A stretch of DNA of 64,000 bases, from NCBI GenBank assembly GCA_021300355.1, contig JAJTEF010000006.1, forward strand, positions 1 to 64,000, in the 5' to 3' direction. This DNA comes from Sphingomonadaceae bacterium (GTDB lineage Bacteria; Pseudomonadota; Alphaproteobacteria; Sphingomonadales; Sphingomonadaceae). Under the pieces are notes generated by a model that was given only the letters and a program-made list of their open reading frames with translations, was not told the origin of the DNA and did no database searches. A program made the translations under genes and the position numbers. Below are positions 16,927-25,397 of this stretch, piece after piece (the first letter of the stretch is position 1; each line of letters opens with the position of its first letter).

Positions 16927-18189
16927 ATGCGAACCGATAAAAAACCGAGCACAAGCTTCCTCTCGCGCCTCGGTCCCGGACTGGTAACTGGCGCTGCGGA
17001 TGACGATCCTTCGGGAATCGGCACGCACAGCCAAGTTGGCGCGCAATTTGGCTATGGGTTGAGCTGGACGTTTTTGTTCAGCTTCCCATTGATGGTCGCC
17101 ATTCAAGAAGTCGCGGCTGAAATCGGGCGGGTGACCGGTGCAGGTATCGCGCGCAATATGCGCCGACATTACCCCCGGCCCTTGCTGGTGCTCATGGTCG
17201 GCCTTCTGCTCATCGCTAATATCGTTAATCTCGGGGCCGATTTGGCCGCGATGGGCGCTGCTGTGGGGCTGCTGATCGGTGGGCCAATCGGCCTTTACAC
17301 GTTATTGTTCGGGCTCTTCTGCATCATTGTTGAAGTGGTGCTTTCTTATGAGCGCTATGGTGCGGTGCTCAAATGGGCGACGCTATCGCTCTTTGCCTAT
17401 GTTGCTGTGGTCGTTGTGGCACAGGTGCCTTGGGGAGAGGCGCTGACCTCGCTGGTTGTTCCGCGCATTGAATGGACCGGCGCGTACGCCACTGCCGTCG
17501 TTGCGATATTGGGGACCACTATTAGCCCTTATTTGTTTTTCTGGCAGGCGGGACAAGAGATTGAGGAGCAGAAGCGGCACAAGGTAAAGCCATTGTGCAT
17601 CACGCCCAAGGACGCCGGACCTGAATTAAAACGCATCCGGATCGATACGCTGACCGGCATGGCGTTCAGCTCAATCGTGTCGCTGGCCATTGTATTTGCA
17701 ACGGCGGCGACGCTGCATGCCAATGGCATCCGTGATATCGAAACGTCGGCGCAAGCGGCCGAAGCATTGCGTCCCATTGCGGGAAATTTCGCTTTTGCAT
17801 TATTCGCGCTGGGTATCATCGGAACGGGCTTGCTTGCGGTGCCCGTGCTTGCAGGGTCGGCGGCTTATGCCGTGACAGAAATGTTTGGTATCTCGGGAAG
17901 CCTTGATGCCAAGCCAACGAAGGCACGTCTGTTTTACGGGACGATAGCCGTGACAACCTTGCTTGGCGTGTCGTTGCAATATGTCGGCATTGACCCGGCG
18001 CGTTCATTGCATTGGGCCGCTGTCGTCAATGGTGTGCTTGCCGCGCCGTTAATGGTCATGATGATGCTCATCGTGCGCAATCCGCGCGCGATGGGGCGGC
18101 TGACATTGGGACGCCGCGCGACCATTACCGGCTGGATCGCGACGGGGGTTATGGCAGTTGCAACGATCGTGTTTTTCGCGACGCTCTAG
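16927..18189 (+). CDS. NRAMP-like divalent cation transporter with non-canonical metal-site motifs
   Basis: A 420-residue integral membrane protein of the NRAMP superfamily, with about 11 helices. The first-helix motif is DDDPSGIGTHSQVGAQFGYG where canonical Nramps have DPGN. The sixth-helix region reads TISPYLFFWQAGQEIEEQK where canonical ones have a MPH motif. These changes match a distinct NRAMP-like clade often called simply divalent metal cation transporters, and argue against a standard Mn/Fe specificity. The start could also be the GTG at 16906, which adds seven residues. Substrate is unknown. Confidence 0.8.
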   Translation: MRTDKKPSTSFLSRLGPGLVTGAADDDPSGIGTHSQVGAQFGYGLSWTFLFSFPLMVAIQEVAAEIGRVTGAGIARNMRRHYPRPLLVLMVGLLLIANIVNLGADLAAMGAAVGLLIGGPIGLYTLLFGLFCIIVEVVLSYERYGAVLKWATLSLFAYVAVVVVAQVPWGEALTSLVVPRIEWTGAYATAVVAILGTTISPYLFFWQAGQEIEEQKRHKVKPLCITPKDAGPELKRIRIDTLTGMAFSSIVSLAIVFATAATLHANGIRDIETSAQAAEALRPIAGNFAFALFALGIIGTGLLAVPVLAGSAAYAVTEMFGISGSLDAKPTKARLFYGTIAVTTLLGVSLQYVGIDPARSLHWAAVVNGVLAAPLMVMMMLIVRNPRAMGRLTLGRRATITGWIATGVMAVATIVFFATL

Positions 18190-18211
18190 AGTGGCGATGC
18201 CGCGGCGCTTA

Positions 18212-19237
18212 TTATTGGGGTTTTGGGGCGGGCGGCTGTTTGGCCGGCGCATTCGTGGGCGCTGGTAGCGAATCTAGAAACTCCAGTTCGTTGAGGTCTA
18301 TGTTCGCGTCTGATCTTTTGCCTTTCAGAACATCAATCTCTGCCTGGCGTTTCATGAGATAATATTCGCGCATCGCCGCGTACGGGTTCCCGCTTTCCTG
18401 CACCCGGGTTAGAATCACATCATTTTCGACACGATCGTCAATTGAGGAAAGCATGCCTTTGGTTCCCGAGACAATGGGATTGGTAAACGGCTTACCGACG
18501 GCTGCGGGTAAAAGCGAAAGATCAACGACGCGCCCGAGGAGATCACGAACCGTCGTGGAGCCGAATACAGGTAAAAATAAATAGGGCCCCGGACCGACGC
18601 CATAATATCCCAATGTGTCTGCGAGGCCATTAGAACGGCGGGGCAGGTTGATTGGATGCTTTTTAGCGAAATCAAAAAGCCCGGCAACGCCGATGGTTGA
18701 GTTGATGGCAAATCGACCAACGGTTTCGGCCGCTTTGCCGATCTTGAGCTGCAGCAGAAAATTCAGAAAGACGACGGGTTCATCCAAGTTGTTTAAAACA
18801 TTATGCATGCCGTCGCGGATCGGGGCGGGTAATCCATCTCGATACCCGTACGCGATCGGTGCAATAATGGCTTTGTCTACCGACTGTACCGCGCCGAATG
18901 AGACTTCGTTCACGACCGCAATCGGGTCGCCTTTCGGGGGTCCCTGATTTGCGGTAACAACGATTATGGCCTTTTCGGCAGCAACCGGTGTAACGGGTCC
19001 GACGGGCGTTTGTGTATCCAAAGATTGCGACGGAACCTCCGGCCCATCTGTGGATGGCGGCACAGTGGCTTGGGTACCCTGCTCAGGCGCTGCTGTGGGT
19101 GCGCCAGCAGTTTCCAACGCAATAACTGGCTCTACCACAGGCGGAAGCTGCGGGGTCCCCGATAAAAGGGCGATTGCGACGATATTGGTGATGCTCAACG
19201 TTGGAACTTTCCGGTCATAACCGCTTGCAAGCGACAT
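18212..19237 (-). CDS. MlaA/VacJ-like protein without a lipobox cysteine
   Basis: A 341-residue protein whose second half matches MlaA: GYRDGLPAPIRDGMHNVLNNLDEPVVFLNFLLQ, NSTIGVAGLFDFAKKH, LGYYGVGPGPYLFLPVFGSTTVRDLLG. MlaA is the outer-membrane lipoprotein that removes phospholipid from the outer leaflet. This copy contains no cysteine, so it cannot be a lipoprotein. Instead a hydrophobic segment (IVAIALLSG) is followed by a Pro/Thr-rich linker of about 90 residues before the MlaA core. The ATG at 19237 has only an adjacent AGG; a TTG a few codons later (before SITNIVAIALL) is a plausible alternative. The C-terminus is also Pro-rich. Confidence 0.82.
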   Translation of the reverse strand: MSLASGYDRKVPTLSITNIVAIALLSGTPQLPPVVEPVIALETAGAPTAAPEQGTQATVPPSTDGPEVPSQSLDTQTPVGPVTPVAAEKAIIVVTANQGPPKGDPIAVVNEVSFGAVQSVDKAIIAPIAYGYRDGLPAPIRDGMHNVLNNLDEPVVFLNFLLQLKIGKAAETVGRFAINSTIGVAGLFDFAKKHPINLPRRSNGLADTLGYYGVGPGPYLFLPVFGSTTVRDLLGRVVDLSLLPAAVGKPFTNPIVSGTKGMLSSIDDRVENDVILTRVQESGNPYAAMREYYLMKRQAEIDVLKGKRSDANIDLNELEFLDSLPAPTNAPAKQPPAPKPQ

Positions 19238-19358
19238 CCTAAGGGCTGGCTGCCAAGCTGACAACTGCCATTCAAGGATTTCAGTTCACGCTTAATCGCG
19301 CGCTATATTAGGCAATTCCCGATAGCATCCGAAGATATTGGGTGCTTTCGGGGCGGCA

Positions 19359-19982
19359 TTATTGCCCCTGTTGGGCCCGCATCTGTGCATCAATTTGTGC
19401 CTGGATTTCGGGTGGTAGGCCCTGCGGTGCGCCGCTGGTCTGTCCACCTTGCTGCTGTTGCATTTCCTGCATTTGCTTTTGCATGGCTTCGATTTCTGCG
19501 CGTGATTTGAATTCTAACAATTCGACATCAAAGGTTAGCTCGCTACCGCCGGGGATTGCGACTTGGCCGGTTTGCGGATTACGCTGATCTTCGGGGCCAT
19601 AGCCAAGCTCGGCCGGGATCCACAGACGATATTTGCCGCCGCGCTGCATGATTTTAAGACCTTCTGAAAAACCGGGAACAACTCCAGTGACCGGGAAGCC
19701 AGCCTGAGGATTTTGGTCGAAAACTGTGCCGTCTTTCAACATGCCTGTGTAGCTGACGAGCACGACATCATTGTCCGTCGGCGATTTGCCTTCGCCGGTT
19801 TGGATAATCTTGTAACGCAATCCTGACGGCGTGGTGACGATATCGCCATATTCCTGCCGCACGTCGCTTGTGCCCCAATATGCCAAACCGCCACCGGCAG
19901 CGAGCACGAGCGCAATCGCGGCCCAATATTTGGTCATCGTGCCTTTTTTGAGCGGAAGAATCGGGACGGCAGTTACGGACAT
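19359..19982 (-). CDS. FKBP-type peptidyl-prolyl isomerase, membrane-anchored or periplasmic
   Basis: A 207-residue protein. A hydrophobic segment (WAAIALVLAAGGGLAYW) near residues 17-35 probably anchors it in the inner membrane facing the periplasm. The FKBP domain follows: VVLVSYTGMLKDGTVFDQN, GVVPGFSEGLKIMQRGGKYRLWIPAELGYG, GGSELTFDVELLEF. The tail is Gln-rich (MQKQMQEMQQQQGGQ), likely a short coiled coil. I choose the ATG at 19982 because an AGGA lies 7 bases before it; the ATG at 19988 is only 2 bases from that site. Confidence 0.9.
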   Translation of the reverse strand: MSVTAVPILPLKKGTMTKYWAAIALVLAAGGGLAYWGTSDVRQEYGDIVTTPSGLRYKIIQTGEGKSPTDNDVVLVSYTGMLKDGTVFDQNPQAGFPVTGVVPGFSEGLKIMQRGGKYRLWIPAELGYGPEDQRNPQTGQVAIPGGSELTFDVELLEFKSRAEIEAMQKQMQEMQQQQGGQTSGAPQGLPPEIQAQIDAQMRAQQGQ

Positions 19983-20043
19983 ACACATTTCCTGTTGGCT
20001 AAGTTGCGCGGTGACTAGCAGAAACTAGCAGGGATTCCAGACA

Positions 20044-20069
20044 CAAAAAAAGCGCCGTAAAAGGCGCCT
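20044..20069 (-). terminator. Rho-independent terminator after rpsU
   Basis: On the minus strand a GGCGC/GCGCC stem with a 6-base loop is followed by a run of seven T. It lies 24 bases after the rpsU stop and separates rpsU from the FKBP gene. Confidence 0.8.
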
Positions 20070-20092
20070 TCCTTGTTGCGGGTCGCAGACGC

Positions 20093-20299
20093 TTATTTCG
20101 CGCCGTCACGTTCCTGCTGCTTGCGCTCCATCTTGCGGGCACGACGAACAGCGGCGGCCTTTTCACGCGCACGCTTTTCCGATGGCTTTTCGAAGTGACG
20201 ACGCAGCTTCATTTCGCGATACACGCCTTCACGCTGCAGCTTCTTCTTAAGCGCGCGTAGGGCTTGATCAACATTATTGTCGCGAACCATGATCTGCAT
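20093..20299 (-). CDS. rpsU: 30S ribosomal protein S21
   Basis: A 68-residue, very basic protein. The sequence [38 protein letters not shown] and [14 protein letters not shown] is the full S21 pattern. The start is the internal ATG, because the upstream extension ([10 protein letters not shown]) is not part of the family and a GGAG lies about 11 bases before this ATG. It is monocistronic, ending in a terminator. Confidence 0.97.
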   Translation of the reverse strand: MQIMVRDNNVDQALRALKKKLQREGVYREMKLRRHFEKPSEKRAREKAAAVRRARKMERKQQERDGAK

Positions 20300-20371
20300 A
20301 AAAAACTCAACTCCGGATCGAATCGGCAAAATGGCTTAAAACGGCCACTTTGAAAGGCTAAAAACGAAAAT

Positions 20372-20391
20372 CGCCGCGTTCACAGGCGGCG
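20372..20391 (-). terminator. Orphan terminator-like hairpin upstream of rpsU
   Basis: On the minus strand CGCCGC and GCGGCG pair across an 8-base loop and are followed by ATTTTCGTTTTT. No minus-strand gene precedes it, and rpsU starts about 70 bases further on. It could be an attenuator in the rpsU leader or the end of a small RNA read from the 20392-20556 gap. Confidence 0.45.
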
Positions 20392-20556
20392 TGTTGAGGT
20401 GGCCCCTAACTAGGTCGCCCTTAAATATCAAGCGAAAATGGCGCTTTTAAGCATGAGGATGGAGAAATCCGCCTGCCTTTTTGCTGCGCCCAACCCCTTG
20501 CCCTCGTGCAATGTTCGTTTCATAAAGCAACGCAACGAATGAGCAGGAGAGCGCCA

Positions 20557-21321
20557 ATGGCAACCCAATTGAAGTCGAATAGCAAGTATAGCGAAGCCGA
20601 ATGGACCGCGCGTCAGGAGCTTGCTGCTTGTTACCGCATTTTTTCGATGTTCGGTTGGGACGAGCTGGTGTTTAACCACATTACGGTCAAAGTGCCCGAC
20701 GAAGACGGCGCTTTTTTGATCAACCCTTATGGCATGCATTTCGGTGAAATTACCGCATCGAGCCTGATCAAGATCGACATTGATGGTAACAAGATCGATG
20801 TCGATAACCCATGGCACGTCAATAAGGCGGGCTTCGTCCAGCATAGCCTGTTCCATCGCACTTTGCCTGACGCGCATGCGATCATTCACACCCATACAAC
20901 GGCCACCGTAGCCGTTTGCAGTCTTGAAGGTGGCCTCCAGCCAATCAATTTTTACGCCTGCAACTTTGCAGGACAACTGGCTTATCATGATTTTGAAGGC
21001 GTCACCGTTCGCGAGGAAGAAGGCACGCGATTGGTCCAAAATCTGGGCGACAAGCGGATATTGATGCTTAAAAATCACGGTCCTGTCGTGATGGGTAAGA
21101 CATTGCCGGATGCGTTCATCAGATATTGGGCGTTGCAGCGTGCGTGCGAGCAACAGATTGCGACAATGCAAATGGGCAAACCAATCACGGTACCGCCTGA
21201 AGTCATCGCTGTGCACCAGCGCGACCTGTATATGGCATCACCCCCAGGCGGTTCGGGCCGCGTTGAATTTGACGCAATGGTACGCAAGGTTGACCAGATC
21301 GATAAAAGCTGGCGGGATTAA
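20557..21321 (+). CDS. Class II aldolase/adducin domain protein
   Basis: A 254-residue protein with the class II aldolase fold. The zinc ligands are visible as AIIHTHTTATVAV (HTH) and a later LKNHGPVVMG histidine. LVFNHITVKVPDEDGAFLINPYGMHFGEIT is the N-terminal substrate region. The ATG at 20557 has an AGGAG ribosome site 8 bases upstream; the more distal ATG at 20506 gives a non-conserved leader. This subgroup is widespread in sphingomonads, and its substrate cannot be told from sequence. The next gene lies 100 bases downstream. Confidence 0.88.
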   Translation: MATQLKSNSKYSEAEWTARQELAACYRIFSMFGWDELVFNHITVKVPDEDGAFLINPYGMHFGEITASSLIKIDIDGNKIDVDNPWHVNKAGFVQHSLFHRTLPDAHAIIHTHTTATVAVCSLEGGLQPINFYACNFAGQLAYHDFEGVTVREEEGTRLVQNLGDKRILMLKNHGPVVMGKTLPDAFIRYWALQRACEQQIATMQMGKPITVPPEVIAVHQRDLYMASPPGGSGRVEFDAMVRKVDQIDKSWRD

Positions 21322-21421
21322 ACACTCCGTCCCCCCTGAATTCGGTTCTCCGTTGGTGACTGTGTTTCGGGATCTCAAATAAGATGCTGAAACGCGTTCG
21401 GCATGGCTATAATGGGGCTGC

Positions 21422-21961
21422 ATGACCAAATTCACCGTCAACGACCGTCCCGTCCAATATAAAATGGACCCACAAACGCCCTTATTATGGGCGCTTCGTG
21501 ATGCGTCTAATTTGACTGGAACCAAATATGGTTGCGGCAATGGTGATTGCGGCGCGTGCATTGTGGAAGTCGACGGGGAGGCGATACGGTCTTGTCTGGT
21601 CACGATTGCCGAAGCCGAAGGACGTTTTGTCACGACGATTGAAGGCCTCAGCCGTGATCGTAGCCATCCGCTGCAACAGGCGTTTGTCGCCAGCAACGTG
21701 CCGCAATGCGGCTTTTGCATTCCCGGTATCATCATGGCGGGCGCGGTGTTGCTTAAGAAAAGCAACAACCCAACCGATGAAGAAATCGACGCGGCGATTA
21801 CGAACTTGTGCCGTTGCGGCGTGTATCCACGCCTGCGCGACGCTATCAAACGAGCCGGACGCGTCATGCGCGGTGAAGAGCGCATCGCTGCTGCGCCACC
21901 GCCGGGCATTACGCCCGAAGATGCCGCGCGGGCGGTTCCTGCGTTGACGGTTACCGATTAA
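21422..21961 (+). CDS. (2Fe-2S)-binding small subunit of xanthine-oxidase-family dehydrogenase (IorA-like), orphan
   Basis: A 179-residue protein with two iron-sulfur sites: a plant-type ferredoxin site YGCGNGDCGACIV with a later SCLV cysteine, and an all-helical site QCGFCIPG plus CRCGVYPRL. This is the electron-transfer subunit of molybdenum hydroxylases such as isoquinoline 1-oxidoreductase. The molybdopterin-binding large subunit is normally the next gene. Here the gene runs head-to-head at its 3' end with an HNH nuclease gene 2 bases away and no large subunit is in the window. moaD and moaE (46281-46969) do show that molybdopterin is made. Confidence 0.87.
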   Translation: MTKFTVNDRPVQYKMDPQTPLLWALRDASNLTGTKYGCGNGDCGACIVEVDGEAIRSCLVTIAEAEGRFVTTIEGLSRDRSHPLQQAFVASNVPQCGFCIPGIIMAGAVLLKKSNNPTDEEIDAAITNLCRCGVYPRLRDAIKRAGRVMRGEERIAAAPPPGITPEDAARAVPALTVTD

Positions 21962-21963
21962 GC

Positions 21964-22548
21964 TTAACCCTGCAGTTCAATATCCCAATACAACCAGTCG
22001 TGCCATGTTTCGTGCAGATGGTTCGGCGGGAACGCACGGCCTCTGTCTTGCAATTGCCAACTGGTGGGGCGGATCGCGGCCATGTTCAGCTGCATATGCG
22101 CTTGCTTTGGTGTGCGGCCACCTTTTTTCAGGTTGCAGTGTAGGCAAGCCGTGGTGACATTTTCCCAGCTGGTGATGCCGCCCAAACGGCGCGGAACGAT
22201 ATGGTCAAAGGTCAGATTGTCGCCCGATCCGCAATATTGGCACTCAAACTTGTCACGCAGGAATAGGTTGAAGCGGGTGAATGCCGGATATTCCGATGGC
22301 TTCACATATTGGCGCAGCGCGATAACCGACGGGATTTTCATATCCAGCCTTGGGCTATGGACATGGCGATCATAGTTGGAAACGATGTCGACCTTGTCGA
22401 GGAACACCGCCTTAATGGCGGCTTGCCATGGCCATAAGCTTAATGGATAATAGCTCAACGGCGTGTAATCGGCGTTGAGTACCAATGCCGGGCAGTTCTC
22501 CGGGTGCCTTGCGCGGCCCGCTGCTTCGAAAGTTCCGGTATGCAACAT
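21964..22548 (-). CDS. HNH endonuclease family protein
   Basis: A 194-residue protein. The core is an HNH zinc-type motif: CQYCGSGDNLTFDHIVPRR, then W-NVTTACLHCNLKKGGRTP. The two CxxC pairs bind a structural zinc, and D-H plus the later N and K complete the catalytic set. The N-terminal half (LVLNADYTPLSYYPLSLWPWQ, VHSPRLDMKIPSVIALR) is typical of a chromosomal, conserved bacterial HNH protein rather than a homing or restriction enzyme. Role unknown. Confidence 0.88.
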   Translation of the reverse strand: MLHTGTFEAAGRARHPENCPALVLNADYTPLSYYPLSLWPWQAAIKAVFLDKVDIVSNYDRHVHSPRLDMKIPSVIALRQYVKPSEYPAFTRFNLFLRDKFECQYCGSGDNLTFDHIVPRRLGGITSWENVTTACLHCNLKKGGRTPKQAHMQLNMAAIRPTSWQLQDRGRAFPPNHLHETWHDWLYWDIELQG

Positions 22549-22635
22549 AAGTCGAACCCTACTCCCTTTATGTCATACATGCTTTAAGCGTATCAACGTT
22601 ACAGCAATCTGACAGTCATCAACCTATTTGCACAT

Positions 22636-23595
22636 ATGGTGACGTCAAGAGGGCAAAGGCACCGGATATGGTATTTTTTGGGGATATGTTTTTTGCGTGC
22701 GGATGACTTTTTGAAGCAATATCTGCCTGCGCTGCCGCAATGTGATGGCGCAGTGGTGACGCGGTTCGCGCCGAGTCCCAATGGACGACTGCATCTGGGG
22801 CATGCCTTTTCGGCATTATGTGCGCATGATTTTGCGCGGGCTTTGGATGGCCAGTTCCATCTGCGGATTGAAGATATTGACGGAACACGCAGCCGTGCGG
22901 AGCATGTTGCGGCGATACTGTCGGATATGGACTGGCTTGGGCTTCATCATGACGGCCCAGTGCAATTTCAATCGCAAAACATTGCCAGATATGAAGCGGC
23001 GCGTGACCGGCTGATCGCGGACGGGCTGCTATACCGCTGCGTCTGTACGCGAAGCGATATTGCCGATGCGCTGAAACATAAGCCAGTGCCGCACGGTCCA
23101 GACGGCCCCCATTATCCCGGAACGTGTCGGGACAGCGACATTGACCCTGCCGTTCCCCATTGCTGGCGGATTGATATGGCCAAAGCATTGGCGCGGGCGG
23201 GGCTGTTGGGGTGGATGGATTTGGCGGCTGGCCCGCAATTTGCCGACCCAATGGCATTTGGCGATGTTGTTCTGTGGCGCAAAGATGCGCCGGCATCATA
23301 CCATCTGGCCGCGACGATTGACGATGCCGCCGACGGCGTGTCGCATGTCGTGCGGGGCCAAGACCTTTTCGGATATACCGCCATTCATAGGCTGTTGCAG
23401 AAACTGTTGGATTTGCCTGAACCCACATATTGGCACCATCCGCTGTTGTTGGACGCGAGCAGTGAAAAACTGGCGAAGAGCAAATCCTCACCTGCGCTTT
23501 CGGACCGGCGGTTGGCGGGCGAATGTGGCGATGGACTTATTAATAATTTGCGTCAGGGAACGCTACCGCTTGGAATCTCGCTATCTCACGCCTAA
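22636..23595 (+). CDS. gluQ: Glutamyl-Q tRNA(Asp) synthetase
   Basis: Transfers glutamate to queuosine in the anticodon of tRNA-Asp. It resembles a GluRS catalytic domain without the anticodon-binding part. RFAPSPNGRLHLGHA is the HIGH signature, and KLAKS replaces KMSKS. Zinc ligands are CVCTRS and the Y..GTC segment. The conserved region begins VVTRFAPSP, so the GTG codons at 22753 or 22756 are likelier starts than the ATG at 22636, whose 39-residue leader is not family-like. With a GTG start the protein is about 280 residues, the normal length. Confidence 0.85.
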   Translation: MVTSRGQRHRIWYFLGICFLRADDFLKQYLPALPQCDGAVVTRFAPSPNGRLHLGHAFSALCAHDFARALDGQFHLRIEDIDGTRSRAEHVAAILSDMDWLGLHHDGPVQFQSQNIARYEAARDRLIADGLLYRCVCTRSDIADALKHKPVPHGPDGPHYPGTCRDSDIDPAVPHCWRIDMAKALARAGLLGWMDLAAGPQFADPMAFGDVVLWRKDAPASYHLAATIDDAADGVSHVVRGQDLFGYTAIHRLLQKLLDLPEPTYWHHPLLLDASSEKLAKSKSSPALSDRRLAGECGDGLINNLRQGTLPLGISLSHA

Positions 23596-23638
23596 ATAGG
23601 CGCAGCGGGGTATTGGCCCCGGACAAGGATTTCTCCCG

Positions 23639-23866
23639 ATGACTATTTTGCTGGTTCTCCTCACCATTGGCGCATCTGGTGCCGTGGCATTTGCACTTAT
23701 CCGTGGCCTTCATGCGTTCGCCAATTTGCGACCAGCAGATGTTGACGAGGCGGGCCTGCCCAAATCGCTCACCGTGCAGAACAAGATGATGTTTGCCCGC
23801 GTCAAATGGCAGGCCATTACTATCGGTTTGCTTGCTGTGCTCGTCGTGGTCGCCGGCTCGCAATAA
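23639..23866 (+). CDS. HIG1-domain twin-transmembrane small protein
   Basis: A 75-residue protein with two transmembrane helices (about 3-22 and 57-73) joined by a polar loop containing KMMFARVKWQAI. This R/K..Q pattern marks the HIG1 family, whose members associate with respiratory complexes (cytochrome oxidase) in mitochondria and alphaproteobacteria. It starts 43 bases after gluQ and is 16 bases before the adenosyltransferase gene. The respiratory link is inferred from family knowledge. Confidence 0.8.
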   Translation: MTILLVLLTIGASGAVAFALIRGLHAFANLRPADVDEAGLPKSLTVQNKMMFARVKWQAITIGLLAVLVVVAGSQ

Positions 23867-23882
23867 GCGGGCGGCATCAGAC

Positions 23883-24464
23883 ATGGTCAAGCTCAACAAG
23901 ATTTACACACGCACCGGTGATGACGGGACCACTGGCCTCGTCGATGGCTCGCGCGTGTCCAAGACCAATGCGCGCTTACACGCAATTGGCGAAGTCGATG
24001 AGACCAACAGCGCGCTTGGCGTAGCGCTTCAGACGCTGGCAGCGGATGAGGGGGAAACGCCTTTGGTCGCTGAATTGCGGCGTATCCAGAACGATCTGTT
24101 TGATCTGGGTGCCGATATCGCAACGCCCGGCGAAAGTTTTGAACCATCGCCGATGGAATTGCGGATTGTGTCATCCCAAGTCGAATGGCTTGAGGCGGCG
24201 ATCGATAAAGCCAATGAGCAGCTTCCACCGTTGACCAGTTTCATTTTGCCGGGCGGCAGCTTGCCAGCAGCGCATATGCATATGGCGCGGGCCATTTCGC
24301 GCCGTGCCGAACGGGCGCTGGTCGCGGCATCGCTGGACGTTTCGATAAATCCGCAAGCGTTGAACTACATCAACCGCCTGTCGGACTATCTGTTTGTGCT
24401 GTGTCGCCTGATTAATTCGACGCGCGGCGGTGATATCATGTGGGTACCGGGCGCATCGCGGTGA
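23883..24464 (+). CDS. Cob(I)alamin adenosyltransferase, PduO type
   Basis: A 193-residue ATP:corrinoid adenosyltransferase that makes adenosylcobalamin. The ATP motif TRTGDDGTTGLVDGSRV is at residues 8-25, FILPGGSLPAAHMHMARAISRRAER and NYINRLSDYLFVLCR follow. The start ATG at 23883 (MVKLNKIYTR) is chosen over an upstream ATG that would overlap the HIG1 gene. No cobalamin riboswitch is seen upstream. The nearby ribonucleotide reductase is class Ia and does not need the coenzyme, so the user of AdoCbl is elsewhere. Confidence 0.93.
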   Translation: MVKLNKIYTRTGDDGTTGLVDGSRVSKTNARLHAIGEVDETNSALGVALQTLAADEGETPLVAELRRIQNDLFDLGADIATPGESFEPSPMELRIVSSQVEWLEAAIDKANEQLPPLTSFILPGGSLPAAHMHMARAISRRAERALVAASLDVSINPQALNYINRLSDYLFVLCRLINSTRGGDIMWVPGASR

Positions 24465-24495
24465 GCGCGGGGGCGTCGCCCCAGATTTGCAGCCC

Positions 24496-25350
24496 CTAAC
24501 GCTTACGGCCACATGGCCCAAGCGCATCAATGACAAATTTATAGTCCGCTTGCGCGCGCGCAGCGTTTTGATCGCCCGTTGTTTCGATGCGGTCGGTGGG
24601 AAGGCTGCGCGGTAGGCCACAGGCTAGGCGATACCATAGCAATGTGGATCGTTCCGGCGCGGTCGCAGACGAATCGATGACTTCGGCTGTCGATACTGCC
24701 CACTGTTTTTGCTCATTCGGCCGACTAAGAACCGTAAGGGACACTGGCTGGTCCTTTTCGGTCTTTAGGAAAATCTGTGTTTCGCCTTCACCGAGCACCG
24801 TTCCAGGGCTATGGAAAGCACTGGCAACACCTATGATGCGTTGCGGTGCATCACGCAGGACGGCCTCTTGTGTGATGCGGCGGACCAAAGCATCATTTGT
24901 CGGACTGAAATTTGCGAGCGCGTTGGGTCGCGATAAACGGATTTCGCCCGTTCGGCCCGCAACGGGGCTACCAAATAGAAACAACCGCTGTTTTTTCAAT
25001 TTGGGCGCTTTGCCCTTCGCATCCTTGGGCACATCCAGCACAAAGCGGACGCGGTCGGCAATGCCGCCTTCGCCGCGAATCAACGCCATGACGTCCGCTT
25101 CGATCAGCATACGCTGAAGCGACACGGGTACGCCAATCGCTTGTTCCGGGGCAACTTTAGCAGCTTTGCGGACAGTAACATCAATGATCAGAGGCGATAT
25201 GACGACCAAATCGGCAATATCCGAATAACTCGCCGATTCTGCTTCAATGGCAAGTGCAGGGGGCAGGGTGGCCACGGGTTGGGCAGATGCGGCATTGCCC
25301 AAACCCATCAAAACCAAGCATAAAATCACTTTCGCTTGCGAAATTCGCAT
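24496..25350 (-). CDS. Secreted protein of unknown function
   Basis: A 284-residue protein starting at 25350 with a signal peptide (KVILCLVLMGLGNAASAQP, cleavage near residue 22). The mature part has ADLVVISPLIIDVTVRKAAKVAP followed by a basic VRFVLDVPKDAKGKAPKLKKQRLFLFGSP stretch, and two C-terminal cysteines (LACGLPR, GPCGRKR) that could form a periplasmic disulfide. I do not recognise the family. A longer open frame extends antisense through tonB but is not real coding. The gene is divergent from tonB across 252 bases containing a 7-7-7 inverted repeat. Confidence 0.7.
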   Translation of the reverse strand: MRISQAKVILCLVLMGLGNAASAQPVATLPPALAIEAESASYSDIADLVVISPLIIDVTVRKAAKVAPEQAIGVPVSLQRMLIEADVMALIRGEGGIADRVRFVLDVPKDAKGKAPKLKKQRLFLFGSPVAGRTGEIRLSRPNALANFSPTNDALVRRITQEAVLRDAPQRIIGVASAFHSPGTVLGEGETQIFLKTEKDQPVSLTVLSRPNEQKQWAVSTAEVIDSSATAPERSTLLWYRLACGLPRSLPTDRIETTGDQNAARAQADYKFVIDALGPCGRKR

Positions 25351-25397
25351 TAAACAACCCTTCCTGAAACCGACATCCGTCGCCGGTTTTACGTGTA

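Noticed and set aside
20432-20452. Plus-strand AAGCG/CGCTT hairpin with short T-run
   Set aside because: Only 5 bp and no plus-strand gene upstream. Mentioned with the rpsU finding but not called a terminator.
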